Assembly: GCF_026250525.1 (NCBI RefSeq)
Contig: NZ_CP111046.1
Span: 274,636 to 338,635, forward strand
DNA length: 64,000 nt
From: Chondrinema litorale
GTDB taxonomy: Bacteria; Bacteroidota; Bacteroidia; Cytophagales; Flammeovirgaceae
Direction of reading: 5' to 3'
The notes below the pieces were generated by a model. The model had not been told where the DNA came from and made no database searches. It saw only the letters and a program-made list of their open reading frames with translations. The position numbers were made by a program, and so were the translations under genes. Numbering within the stretch: the first letter of the stretch is position 1; the number at the start of each line of letters is the position of its first letter. Below, in pieces: positions 17,774-26,902 of this stretch.

Positions 17774-18823
17774 ATGAAGCAATTTTATACGCGTGTAATA
17801 GTGGTGATGCTCACAGCTATGATCATCACTTTTATGATGGGTCTCTCTCAGGTAAATGTAATGATTCGCCTAACAGAGCTAGATATTTACAAATTCGATG
17901 CTTTTGATTATATCCGCAGAATTGGGCTCATTTTTATGGTTTCGCTTTTATTCTTGTCGGCTAATATTTTCTATAATCAGATCAATATTGGGAAGCTGAG
18001 TTTTAACCTTACCAAGCCTTTGGGCATCATTACATTTAACCTCCTCATATTTATTCCACTACAATTTATACTGGTTGTACCCAGAGCAGAAAAGATAACT
18101 TCTATTCCCAGAAGAGCCGAATTAGATTACAGTAATGGCGGTATTTTAATTGGTTTGATGATGTCTAGCCTTGTGCTCATGTTGGTCTCAGTGCTAATCG
18201 GAACGGTTTATCGATTTATGCGAGATAACTACCAAATGAGGTTAAAAAATGAAATTCTTCAAAAAGAAACAGCCGAAGCTAGGTTTGCCAATTTAAAAGA
18301 ACAACTCAATCCACATTTCTTATTCAATTCACTTTCAACCTTAAATGGATTGATCGATGAGTCTCCCGACAAAGCAAAGAAATTCTTATATGATATATCT
18401 GATGTGTATCGCTATGTATTGAAAAATGAAGGTGTAAATCTGGTTTTACTTACTGAAGAGATGGATTTTGTAAATGTGTATTTGGGAATAATTAAAGAGC
18501 GATTTGGTGATGCTGTAATGATAAAAAAGAACATCGACTGTAAATTTATGAGGTCTAAAGTATTGCCACTTTCTATTCAGATGCTCATAGAAAATGCCAT
18601 CAAACACAACAATTTTGATTCTTTACACCCGCTTTGCATTAGCATTCACTCGAATGACGAACAGTTAGAAGTGGAGAACAATCTAAGACCAAGATTTGTA
18701 GCTAATAATCATTCATTAGGTTTATACAATATCAACCAGCGATACAAATATTTATCAGATAAAGAAGTAATCATCAAGAAAACAGACTCATTGTTCAACG
18801 TGCAAATCCCTCTTTTAAAATGA
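17774..18823 (+). CDS. LytS-type sensor histidine kinase
   Basis: Starting at ATG 17774 gives 349 residues (MKQFYTRVIVVMLTAMIITF). Four TM helices fill the first 165 residues. The histidine kinase domain follows, with the phospho-acceptor region FANLKEQLNPHFLFNSLSTL, an N-box IENAIKHN and a G-box-like HSLGLYNINQRY. Lack of other sensor domains means the stimulus is read in the membrane part. An alternative start is GTG at 17717 or 17723, behind an unusually good Shine-Dalgarno AAGGAGGT (17706-17713); that would add 17-19 residues. Its stop overlaps the ATG of the LytTR regulator (ATGA), the classic sign of a cognate pair. Confidence 0.9.
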   Translation: MKQFYTRVIVVMLTAMIITFMMGLSQVNVMIRLTELDIYKFDAFDYIRRIGLIFMVSLLFLSANIFYNQINIGKLSFNLTKPLGIITFNLLIFIPLQFILVVPRAEKITSIPRRAELDYSNGGILIGLMMSSLVLMLVSVLIGTVYRFMRDNYQMRLKNEILQKETAEARFANLKEQLNPHFLFNSLSTLNGLIDESPDKAKKFLYDISDVYRYVLKNEGVNLVLLTEEMDFVNVYLGIIKERFGDAVMIKKNIDCKFMRSKVLPLSIQMLIENAIKHNNFDSLHPLCISIHSNDEQLEVENNLRPRFVANNHSLGLYNINQRYKYLSDKEVIIKKTDSLFNVQIPLLK

Positions 18824-19599
18824 ATGTATTGATTATAGAAGATGAAGTAAATCTTGCCAGACAACTAGTAAAACTGCTTACAGAAATTGATCCTAAGATA
18901 AAGATTTTATCGGTTGTCGATTCAATACAATCGGCTGTTGCATTTATTTCAAAAACTGAAAATATCAATCTGATCCTGGTAGATATTTATTTGAATGACG
19001 GGCTTTCTTTTGAGATTTTTGAACAGGTTGAATGTAAATCGCCAGTTATTTTTTGTACAGCTTATGATCAATACGCACTTAAAGCTTTTGAGCTAGATAG
19101 TGTAGATTACCTTTTAAAACCAATAAAAAAATTATCGTTGCAAAAGGCGGTAGATAAGTATAAGCGCTTGTTTTTAGATAATAATCCATCTGAGGAGCCA
19201 CATAATTTCTCCGATACCGTCCAACACCTTTACGATCAACTAAAACAAGAAAAGCGTTATCAAAAGAATTTTTTATTACCCTACAAAGATCGATTAGTAC
19301 CAGTTGGAGTTTCAGAAATCAGCTATTTCCAAGCAGATTATGGCATGGTGAAATGCGTAACGGATGATAGCCGACTTTTCCCCTTAGACCAAAGCCTTGA
19401 TGCAGTAGCTGAGAAATTAGACCCAAATAATTTCTACAGAGTAAATCGCAGATTCATTGTAAAGCGAGATTCTATTGTTGATGTTGAATATTATGTAAAC
19501 CGTAGATTACATCTTAACATCTCGCCCAAACCCCAAGAACCAGTAATAATAAGCAAGGCCAAAGTAACAGAGTTTAAGCAATGGATGAATGTTGTATAG
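18820..19599 (+). CDS. LytTR-family response regulator
   Basis: This is a 259-residue protein. The receiver domain (residues 1-120) has acidic pocket E7/D8, phospho-acceptor D55 in LILVDIYLND, a Thr in FCTAYD and Lys in LLKPIKK. A LytTR DNA-binding domain occupies about 150-255 (RLVPVGVSEISYFQADYG, FYRVNRRFIVKRDSI). ATG overlaps the kinase stop by 4 bases. Known LytTR domains bind paired direct repeats with about 22-bp period; such a repeat is present at 10520-10554 before the first gene of the upstream receptor operon. Control of that operon is therefore the most economical guess. Confidence 0.9.
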   Translation: MNVLIIEDEVNLARQLVKLLTEIDPKIKILSVVDSIQSAVAFISKTENINLILVDIYLNDGLSFEIFEQVECKSPVIFCTAYDQYALKAFELDSVDYLLKPIKKLSLQKAVDKYKRLFLDNNPSEEPHNFSDTVQHLYDQLKQEKRYQKNFLLPYKDRLVPVGVSEISYFQADYGMVKCVTDDSRLFPLDQSLDAVAEKLDPNNFYRVNRRFIVKRDSIVDVEYYVNRRLHLNISPKPQEPVIISKAKVTEFKQWMNVV

Positions 19600-19883
19600 C
19601 TTTTAATATTCATTCTATAACACAAAAATTAAAGCTCTTAAAAACTAAATGAAATTATTTTTGCTATACCTATTAAACAGGTTTAATAGTATAAATACTT
19701 GTGTTTTAAACGATATTTATAATATTATATCCATAATAATAAATAATATTAAAATTATATATGGCTTATAACTTAGCTATATTGAAAGACATTCATTTGC
19801 ATTTCTTCTGTATTTTTTAGTAATTGCAGTAGTTATCTCCTCTTCTTTAGAATCTATTAGTGTAATTATACGCTTTTCAAAAT

Positions 19884-20531
19884 ATGAAAATTGATATAGA
19901 AAGAATTAAGAAGAGAATTGCCTCTCATAATGATAAACTTGCTTTTAGAAGTTTTTACCAATATTATTTCGAAAGACTTTTTGCCTTTGCTTTGCGCTTT
20001 TTAAAGTCGAGAGAATTGGCAGAAGAAGTGATTTCTGAAGTTTTTCTGAAAATATGGAATAACAGAAGTAATCTTTTAGAAATAAAAAATATAGAAACCT
20101 ACCTCTATGTTTTAGTAAAAAATCATTCACTTAACGTCATTAAAAAATCATTAAAAGAGCAAAATACCCATCTGTCTTTAGATGATGCGCACTTCGAATT
20201 AGCGATAGAAAACTTTACTCCAGAAGCCGCCTATTTTGCCGAAGAACTTCGCGATGAGATAGACAAAGTAATCGAAACATTGCCTACAGCCTGCAAAAAC
20301 GCATTTTTTTTAGTAAAAGAAGATCAGCTCAATTATGCGCAAGCTGCCGAAATTTTAAATGTTTCTCCCTATACTGTTAAGAATCAGGTGTTAAAAGCTG
20401 TAAAAAGAATTAGAGAACATTTAACGCAGAAAAGATCTGATGAAAATCTCAACTCAACCAACATCAGAAACATCAATAATCTCATATCTTTTTTAATAGT
20501 GATAGAAAATTTAATTTTTTTTCTGGACTGA
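19884..20531 (+). CDS. ECF sigma factor (FecI-like) of glycan utilisation locus 1
   Basis: This is a 215-residue sigma-70 family protein. Region 2 is at about residues 15-80 (FRSFYQYYFERLFAFALRFLKSRELAEEVISEVFLKIW) and region 4 at about 125-180 (LPTACKNAFFLVKEDQLNYAQAAEILNVSPYTVKNQVLKAVKRI, helix-turn-helix). The last 20 residues are hydrophobic and phenylalanine-rich (NNLISFLIVIENLIFFLD), an unusual tail that could contact the membrane. It is followed by FecR, SusC and SusD genes, the standard cell-surface signalling cascade: SusC occupancy signals through FecR to free the sigma factor. The 284 bases upstream (19600-19883) hold no gene; a TATTTTTG match to the Bacteroidota -7 element is at 19656. 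Confidence 0.9.
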   Translation: MKIDIERIKKRIASHNDKLAFRSFYQYYFERLFAFALRFLKSRELAEEVISEVFLKIWNNRSNLLEIKNIETYLYVLVKNHSLNVIKKSLKEQNTHLSLDDAHFELAIENFTPEAAYFAEELRDEIDKVIETLPTACKNAFFLVKEDQLNYAQAAEILNVSPYTVKNQVLKAVKRIREHLTQKRSDENLNSTNIRNINNLISFLIVIENLIFFLD

Positions 20532-20668
20532 CGTAGTCTGCTTTCCAAAAACTTTTGTCCTTTCTATGAGGAGATAATTAATGCAAATTTAAATACTACA
20601 GATTTGAACTGTAGGCTGGTACGCTTGTACAAAATTTTCAAACCTATTACGATTTTCGAATTAAATAT

Positions 20669-21673
20669 ATGTCAGATATAGATGAAATATTGGTCAAGTC
20701 TCTCACTGGAGAAGAGCTCAACGAGCACGAAAAAGCTTTTCTAGAAGAATGGCAAAAACAGTCTGAAACAAACACTGATACAGTAAAAAAACTAGAAAAA
20801 TACTGGAGTCATAAACGGAATGTAAATAAAGATTCCATGGATAAAGTGTGGAATACTTTAGAAACCAGTATTGACGATGAAGCGCCAAATCAAAAAATAG
20901 CAAAGAAAAATTCTTTCTTTAAATTCTATTATTACATAGCTGCTTCTGTAACACTAGTACTTGGCTTTGTTTTTTATCAACAGTATTTTCATACAGATAA
21001 CCCAGACGGAACAGATACAAAAATCGCATTGGTTTCTAGAAAAAATGCTAAAGGAGTAAAAAGAAATATTACCCTTTCTGATGGGACTTTTATAAAACTA
21101 AATGCAGATAGCGAGATCAAATTTCCAGAAAAGTTTAGTGGCAAAACCAGAGAAGTTTATCTAACAGGAGAAGCATTTTTTGAAGTAGAAAAAGACCCTA
21201 AAAGACCTTTTATTATTCACACGGGGAATATCTTAACCAAGGTTTTAGGTACAACATTTAACATTCGTGCCTATCCGGAAGACCAAGATGTAGAAATAGC
21301 TTTGGTAGAAGGTAAAGTTGCTATTAACAAAGAATCAAATTCGGCTGAAAATACAATTTACTTGCAACCTAGCGATGTAATGAGCTATAATAAAGCACAA
21401 GATAAAATTACTACTACGTCGAATGTAGATTTATCTAAAATAATATCTTGGAGAAGCAATCAACTCATTTTTGAAAATGCATCTTTTGATGTAATAGTAA
21501 AAAAACTGGAAAGATGGTACGGAGTAAAATTTACTATCTCTAACAAAGTAAATACGCAAGGAGGCTTTACCGGAAAATTTGAAGATGAGTCTTTAGAAAT
21601 GCTCCTAAATAAAATCAGTCATTCAATAGAGTTCAATTATCAGATTAATAATAAAGAAGTAATTATAGAATAG
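20669..21673 (+). CDS. FecR-type anti-sigma factor
   Basis: This is a 334-residue protein. The N-terminal cytoplasmic part (residues 1-85) would bind the sigma factor. A TM helix lies at about 88-110 (FYYYIAASVTLVLGFVFY). The FecR domain spans about 130-230 (NITLSDGTFIKLNADSEIKFPEKFSGKTREVYLTGEAFFEVEKD, TKVLGTTFNIRAY). The C-terminal DUF4974-like domain (about 265-334, QLIFENASFDVIVKKLERWYGVKF) would meet the N-terminal STN domain of the SusC protein in the periplasm. It lies 138 bases after the sigma gene and 190 bases before SusC, in the order typical for inducible glycan loci. Confidence 0.9.
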   Translation: MSDIDEILVKSLTGEELNEHEKAFLEEWQKQSETNTDTVKKLEKYWSHKRNVNKDSMDKVWNTLETSIDDEAPNQKIAKKNSFFKFYYYIAASVTLVLGFVFYQQYFHTDNPDGTDTKIALVSRKNAKGVKRNITLSDGTFIKLNADSEIKFPEKFSGKTREVYLTGEAFFEVEKDPKRPFIIHTGNILTKVLGTTFNIRAYPEDQDVEIALVEGKVAINKESNSAENTIYLQPSDVMSYNKAQDKITTTSNVDLSKIISWRSNQLIFENASFDVIVKKLERWYGVKFTISNKVNTQGGFTGKFEDESLEMLLNKISHSIEFNYQINNKEVIIE

Positions 21674-21736
21674 GTAGGTATCCATTAACAAATCTAATAG
21701 GGGAATGAAGATTAAAGAAAACACAAGTTAAGAAAA

Positions 21737-21782
21737 AAGCCAGGTTCATACACTTAAGAAGAACGCTGGCTTAGCTTAGAAT
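21737..21782 (+). promoter_or_regulatory. Hairpin in the SusC leader of locus 1
   Basis: AAGCCAG (21737-21743) can pair with CTGGCTT (21776-21782). It lies in the 190-base spacer between FecR and SusC, with no T-tract directly after it. A comparable hairpin occupies the same position in locus 2 (47523-47573). It may be a leader structure or a processing site separating the low-expressed regulator genes from SusC. Confidence 0.4.
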
Positions 21783-21863
21783 GCAGTGAAATTGTTTGGT
21801 CGCAGTTAGACTACTTTCTAAGCACGTTATTGACCTTTTTACAATCAAAAACTAGTTAAAAAT

Positions 21864-24800
21864 ATGAATTTGAAATTACTTAGACAAATTGCATATATGT
21901 CTAGAATAGTACTATATGGAATAATTTTACAAGCGACCTTAAGTGCTGTGTTGCTTGCAAATGATGGAAACGCACAAACTAAAAGTGTAGAAGAAATATA
22001 TCTAACACTTCAGGTAAAGAATGCGACCTTAAAAGAAACCTTCCACAAAATTGAAGAAGAAACAGGTTTTCTCTTTGCTTATACAAAAAATACAATCGAC
22101 TCTAACGATAGGGTAAATTACATGTCGCAAGCTAATTCTCTTGGAGATATGCTGCGGTTTATCTCTAAAAATGCAGGATTGAGCTTTACCCGAATAGGCA
22201 AAAATATTCTGGTAAGTAAAAAAGCCACATCAGATACAACCGATGTAAAAGAGGTAATTCAAGAAGCCCAACAATTTAAAGTGAGTGGAAGAGTAACTTC
22301 TGTTGATGATGGTGAACCACTGCCAGGAGTAAGTATTTTAATCAAAGGCACAACTACCGGAACTACTACCGATATTGATGGTAATTATTCATTTGCTGTT
22401 TCAGATGAGGCTGCTACAATGGTAGTTTCGTATGTGGGATTTAAAACACAGGAGATCAATGTTGGTGGCAGATCAATTATTAATATCGGTTTAGAAGTAG
22501 ATGTTGAAAGCTTAGAGGAAGTAGTAGTTGTGGCTTATGGTTCTCAGAGTAAGCAAAAAGTAACTGGTTCGGTTCAAAAAGTAGGTGAAGATGATTTAAA
22601 AGACCAACCAGTGGCGCAGGTAACACAAAAGCTTCAAGGTAAATTAGCGGGTGTACAAATTACGCAAAACTCAGGTATTCCCGGTCAAGGGATGACGATT
22701 CGCGTAAGAGGTCAAACATCCATTTCTGCTGGTAGCGACCCTTTATATGTAGTAGATGGTTTTCCAATTACTGGCGATATTTCTAACATGAACCCAGATG
22801 AAATTGAGAGTATTACGGTGTTGAAAGATGCTTCTTCCACTTCTTTATATGGTTCAAGAGCGGCAAACGGGGTGGTAATTGTAACTACTAAAAGAGCCAA
22901 AGCAAATAGGTCTGAGTTTTCATTTAATGCATATTATGGCCTTCAACAAATACCTCAAAAAGGCAGACCAGACATGATGAATGCCAGAGAGTTTGCGCAG
23001 TTCAAAAAAGAAGTTGCAGAAGAAAATAATCAGGCAGTAGGAGATATGTTTGCCAATCCAGAAGAATATGGTGAGGGTACCGATTGGTTTGATGTTGTAA
23101 CTAGAGTAGCTCCAATAGAAAATTACTCAATATCCTTTAAAGGGAGTAATGAGAAGTTCAGTACTTCGATTGTAGGGGGATATTTCAGGCAATCGGGGGT
23201 ATTACTCAATTCTCATTTCGAAAGAATCTCGTTAAGAGCCAATTCTGATTACAGAATTAATGATAGGGTAAAAGTAGGACTCAATTTAGCACCAACGTTT
23301 ACCAATAACAGTACACCTCAAAGTGATGGTATTTGGTACAACACGGGTGGTATCATTCAGTCAGCCATGCTTACAAGCCCATTGGCACCTTACAAAAATC
23401 CAGATGGTTCAATTCCATTAAGTGTGAGTGATGAATATGGTACTGCAGCAGCGCCTAACTGGTACAATCAAGTTCAAATTGTAAAAAATACGGCTAAAAA
23501 TGTGGGTTTGTTGTCTAATGCTTTTGCTGAAGTAAGCATACTTGATAACCTGATTTTCAAAAGTTCAATAGGTGTAGATTTAGGTAATACTGTGAGTGAT
23601 TCTTTTTATCCATCTACAGCAGGTAGTTTATTCAATCCACCAAACGAAGCAGATGCTTCTCGCATTAGTGGGTCGCATGGCAATAGTTATGCGTATTCTT
23701 GGATGTTTGAAAATACGGTGAGTTATAACAATACTTTTGGCGACCATAGTTTTGATGTGTTGGCTGGTTATACTTCACAAGCAGCACGCTCAGAAAGTGG
23801 TTCGATGACTGGTACTGGCTTTCCAGATAATGAAGTACAGACTTTAAATGCAGCCAAAACCATTACTGGTTCAACAGATATACAAGAGTGGAGTTTGGCT
23901 TCAATCGTAGGTAGAATCAACTATAGTTTTAAAAATAGATATATCATTTCTGCAGCTATTCGTCAAGATGGTTCTTCTAAATTTGGTTCTGATAACAGGT
24001 GGGGTAGTTTTCCTTCAGTTTCAGCGGGTTGGGTTATTTCAGACGAAGCTTTTATGCAAAGTTTAACACCTGTTTCATTTGCTAAGGTAAGAGCTAGCTA
24101 CGGTATTACGGGTAATAATAATATTGGTAATTATACCCAATATGCCAACATGGTAAATACCAATAATCCATTTAACGATGTGTATTTGAGTGGAAAAAGT
24201 GTGGATGGATTGAATAACACCGAACTCGGTTGGGAAACCACAAAACAATGGGATATTGGTGTTGATTTTGGTTTGTTTGATGATAGAATTTCCCTTACTT
24301 ACGATTACTACAGAAAAGTGACAAACAATCTGTTATACACTGTTGAAATTCCTATCTCTTCTGGCTTTTATAATTTTGCTACCAATGTAGGTGAGCTTGA
24401 ATTCTGGGGACACGAAGTTGCTGTGAGAACCAAAAACTTTACAGGTCCATTCGCATGGAACACAGATTTTAATATTTCATTCAACAGAAATAAAGCGGTA
24501 AAACTAGGTACAGCCAATGCTGCAATTTATGGAGAATACACCATTACAGAAGTTGGCCAGCCACTTGGTCGTTTATATGGTTTAGTTTGGGAGGGAGTTT
24601 ATAGAAATCAGGAAGAATACGATGCACTACCAAAACATCAAGGCTCTGATGTAGGTACCATCCGATTTAAAGATGTGGATGGTGATGGAACAGTTACTAA
24701 TGATGATAGGGATAGAACCTATATTGGTAATACTGCCCCAAAATTTACCCTAGGTTTTACAAATACCTTTGCTTATAAAAACTTCGACTTGTCTATAGTA

Positions 24801-25235
24801 GCACAAGGTGCATTCGGTAATAAGATTGCAAACATCAGCGAAAGATTTACTGGTAACCTCGATGGTTCATTTAATGTAATTAAAGACCTTCAAAATAGAT
24901 GGAGATCGCCAGAAGATCCCGGAAATGGCAGATACGGAACGACTAAGTCTGGTACTACAGGTCCAGAGAGAGACTGGTTCAGTTCAAAATTTGTGTACGA
25001 TGGCTCTTACCTCACCATTAAAAACATCACATTAGGTTACACACTACCAGCTGAAAAAGTAAAACTCTTTAAAACATTTAGGGCCTATTTGAGTGTGCAA
25101 CAAGCATTTGTATTTACAGATTATCCCGGTGGAAATCCAGAAGTATCTGCCGCAGTGGGGCTATACTCTGGTGCTGATGTAACTACTTATCCGGTTCCGA
25201 GAACCTTTACATTGGGTGTAAATATGACATGGTAA
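21864..25235 (+). CDS. SusC/RagA-family TonB-linked outer-membrane transporter (locus 1)
   Basis: This 1,123-residue protein has an N-terminal signal (LQATLSAVLLANDGNAQ) and an STN signalling domain (about residues 48-115, TLKETFHKIEEETGFLFAY). A carboxypeptidase-regulatory-like domain (about 138-215, RVTSVDDGEPLPGVSILIKG) and a TonB box region (SLEEVVVVAYG) follow. The SusC-type plug (GKLAGVQITQNSGIPGQGMTIRVRG, LYVVDGFPI, LKDASSTSLYGSRAANGVVIVTTK) precedes the barrel, which ends VNMTW. The STN domain matches the FecR partner next door. It would import glycan fragments captured by the SusD encoded 16 bases downstream. The start block MNLKLLRQI is shared with the locus 2 SusC (MKLKLLRQI), showing paralogy. 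Confidence 0.95.
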   Translation: MNLKLLRQIAYMSRIVLYGIILQATLSAVLLANDGNAQTKSVEEIYLTLQVKNATLKETFHKIEEETGFLFAYTKNTIDSNDRVNYMSQANSLGDMLRFISKNAGLSFTRIGKNILVSKKATSDTTDVKEVIQEAQQFKVSGRVTSVDDGEPLPGVSILIKGTTTGTTTDIDGNYSFAVSDEAATMVVSYVGFKTQEINVGGRSIINIGLEVDVESLEEVVVVAYGSQSKQKVTGSVQKVGEDDLKDQPVAQVTQKLQGKLAGVQITQNSGIPGQGMTIRVRGQTSISAGSDPLYVVDGFPITGDISNMNPDEIESITVLKDASSTSLYGSRAANGVVIVTTKRAKANRSEFSFNAYYGLQQIPQKGRPDMMNAREFAQFKKEVAEENNQAVGDMFANPEEYGEGTDWFDVVTRVAPIENYSISFKGSNEKFSTSIVGGYFRQSGVLLNSHFERISLRANSDYRINDRVKVGLNLAPTFTNNSTPQSDGIWYNTGGIIQSAMLTSPLAPYKNPDGSIPLSVSDEYGTAAAPNWYNQVQIVKNTAKNVGLLSNAFAEVSILDNLIFKSSIGVDLGNTVSDSFYPSTAGSLFNPPNEADASRISGSHGNSYAYSWMFENTVSYNNTFGDHSFDVLAGYTSQAARSESGSMTGTGFPDNEVQTLNAAKTITGSTDIQEWSLASIVGRINYSFKNRYIISAAIRQDGSSKFGSDNRWGSFPSVSAGWVISDEAFMQSLTPVSFAKVRASYGITGNNNIGNYTQYANMVNTNNPFNDVYLSGKSVDGLNNTELGWETTKQWDIGVDFGLFDDRISLTYDYYRKVTNNLLYTVEIPISSGFYNFATNVGELEFWGHEVAVRTKNFTGPFAWNTDFNISFNRNKAVKLGTANAAIYGEYTITEVGQPLGRLYGLVWEGVYRNQEEYDALPKHQGSDVGTIRFKDVDGDGTVTNDDRDRTYIGNTAPKFTLGFTNTFAYKNFDLSIVAQGAFGNKIANISERFTGNLDGSFNVIKDLQNRWRSPEDPGNGRYGTTKSGTTGPERDWFSSKFVYDGSYLTIKNITLGYTLPAEKVKLFKTFRAYLSVQQAFVFTDYPGGNPEVSAAVGLYSGADVTTYPVPRTFTLGVNMTW

Positions 25236-25251
25236 AACTTTAATTGTGAAA

Positions 25252-26772
25252 ATGATGAATTACAGATTTATATATATCCTTTTAATTGTAAGCACATTTT
25301 CAATGTATGCTTGCAAAGATGAATTTCTAACTAACTTACCAGAAACTGTTGTTTCAGCAGAAGATTTTTATCAAACTGAATCAGATTTTGAACAGGCGGT
25401 AATTGGTATGTATGTGCCTTTGAGAACTTTATTTGGTTCTGGTTTGGCAGATTATGGCGCTTGGGCAATGGGTGAAATGCGATCAGATAACACCATTTTC
25501 ATTTACAACCAAGCAAACAGAGGTTATGCAGACCGTGAGTATGTAGACCAGTTTGTAGATGATGCCAACGGTGGTGCTGTTGCAAATAAATACGAGAATA
25601 ACTATATCTTAATTGGTAGAGCAAATCAGATACTTCAAACTATAGATGATGCTGATTTTGACCAAACTCAGAAAGATAATTTTAAAGGGCAAGCATTGTT
25701 TATGCGTTCTTTTGCATATTTCGATTTGGTTCAGTATTTCGGTGATGTACCATTGGTATTAGCACCACCAACTTCTTACGAAGAAACAGCTAATCCACGA
25801 GTTGCTACCGAAACTATTTACACTCAGATAATCGAAGACTTAACACTAGCTGCTGAGCTTTTACCTGCTAGTGCAGATCAAGATGCAGGTTTTGTTGCCA
25901 GTGGAGCTGCTTATACTTTACTTGGAAATATCTATCTTGTATTGGAAGAATGGGCAAATGCAGAATCAACATTGCTTCAGGTTACAGGCTATTCACTGCT
26001 CGATGACTATGCAGCTATTTTCGATCCATCTAATAAAAATAATGCAGAATCTATTTTTGAAATTCAGTATACTGATGATCCGACAGCGAGTTCTGCTAGT
26101 AATTTTGCCTATAACTTTTTACCAATATTGTCTGATCCCGGAGTGATAGAAGGCTTCCCTAATGGTAGCTCAAACTCTTATGCAGGTTGGAATATTCCCA
26201 CACCAGAAATGGTAGCTGCTTACGAAGAGGGTGATTTAAGATTAGATGCATCTGTAGGTTTTTACACTGGTGATGGTTATGAGAATATTCCTTATGTAAA
26301 AAAATATGTGCATGGAGCAGACATTGCGCCGAATACCAATGACGATTGGCCGGTATATCGCTACGCCGAAGTTCTATTGATGATTGCCGAAGCTAAAAAT
26401 GAACAAGGTAAAGGTGATGCACTAGATTATTTAAATATGGTACATGCGCATACCCGAACTGGATTAGAAGCAATTACTACTACAGATCAAGCTGAGCTGA
26501 GAGAACTGATTCTACATGAAAGACGCATTGAGTTAGCATTTGAAAATAAACGTTGGCTAGATTTAGTGAGAACCGATAATGCCGTAGAAGTTATGACGGC
26601 ACACTTTGCCAATATTCTTGCAGACCCTGTAACCTATTATTACCCAGAAGGAGTCGATCCTGTATCAGGCTCATATCAAATGTCTACTGATAGATTGTTG
26701 TTCCCAATCCCTCAAAGAGAGATTAGGGTAAATTCAGAAATCAGTCAAGACGATCAAAATCCGGGATACTAA
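25252..26772 (+). CDS. SusD/RagB-family glycan-binding lipoprotein (locus 1)
   Basis: This 506-residue lipoprotein has lipobox MYAC after a hydrophobic leader; ATG at 25252 (or 25255) is preferred to the GTG two codons upstream. It has typical SusD features: FLTNLPETVVSAEDFYQTESDFEQAVIGMY at the N-terminus, helical TPR-like segments (FKGQALFMRSFAYFDLVQYFGDVPLVL) and a C-terminal RRIELAFENKRWLDLVR. The end, ISQDDQNPGY, is the standard closing motif. It caps the SusC barrel and binds the polysaccharide at the surface. Closely coupled to SusC and followed by a terminator. Confidence 0.95.
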   Translation: MMNYRFIYILLIVSTFSMYACKDEFLTNLPETVVSAEDFYQTESDFEQAVIGMYVPLRTLFGSGLADYGAWAMGEMRSDNTIFIYNQANRGYADREYVDQFVDDANGGAVANKYENNYILIGRANQILQTIDDADFDQTQKDNFKGQALFMRSFAYFDLVQYFGDVPLVLAPPTSYEETANPRVATETIYTQIIEDLTLAAELLPASADQDAGFVASGAAYTLLGNIYLVLEEWANAESTLLQVTGYSLLDDYAAIFDPSNKNNAESIFEIQYTDDPTASSASNFAYNFLPILSDPGVIEGFPNGSSNSYAGWNIPTPEMVAAYEEGDLRLDASVGFYTGDGYENIPYVKKYVHGADIAPNTNDDWPVYRYAEVLLMIAEAKNEQGKGDALDYLNMVHAHTRTGLEAITTTDQAELRELILHERRIELAFENKRWLDLVRTDNAVEVMTAHFANILADPVTYYYPEGVDPVSGSYQMSTDRLLFPIPQREIRVNSEISQDDQNPGY

Positions 26773-26781
26773 AATAAATAT

Positions 26782-26828
26782 AAAGCTTCTGTAGAGTTCA
26801 CACTTTGCAGAAGCTTTCACACTCTTTT
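26782..26828 (+). terminator. Terminator after SusD (locus 1)
   Basis: AAAGCTTCTG (26782-26791) pairs perfectly with CAGAAGCTTT (26808-26817), followed by CACACTCTTTTTT. It separates the receptor pair from the enzyme genes and may allow a lower level of read-through. Confidence 0.8.
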
Positions 26829-26902
26829 TTAAAGCTAATTCGGAATTAGCCTGAGATAATCAGGTCTAAAAAACCAGTAATTGAACACAAAACACTATCA
26901 TA

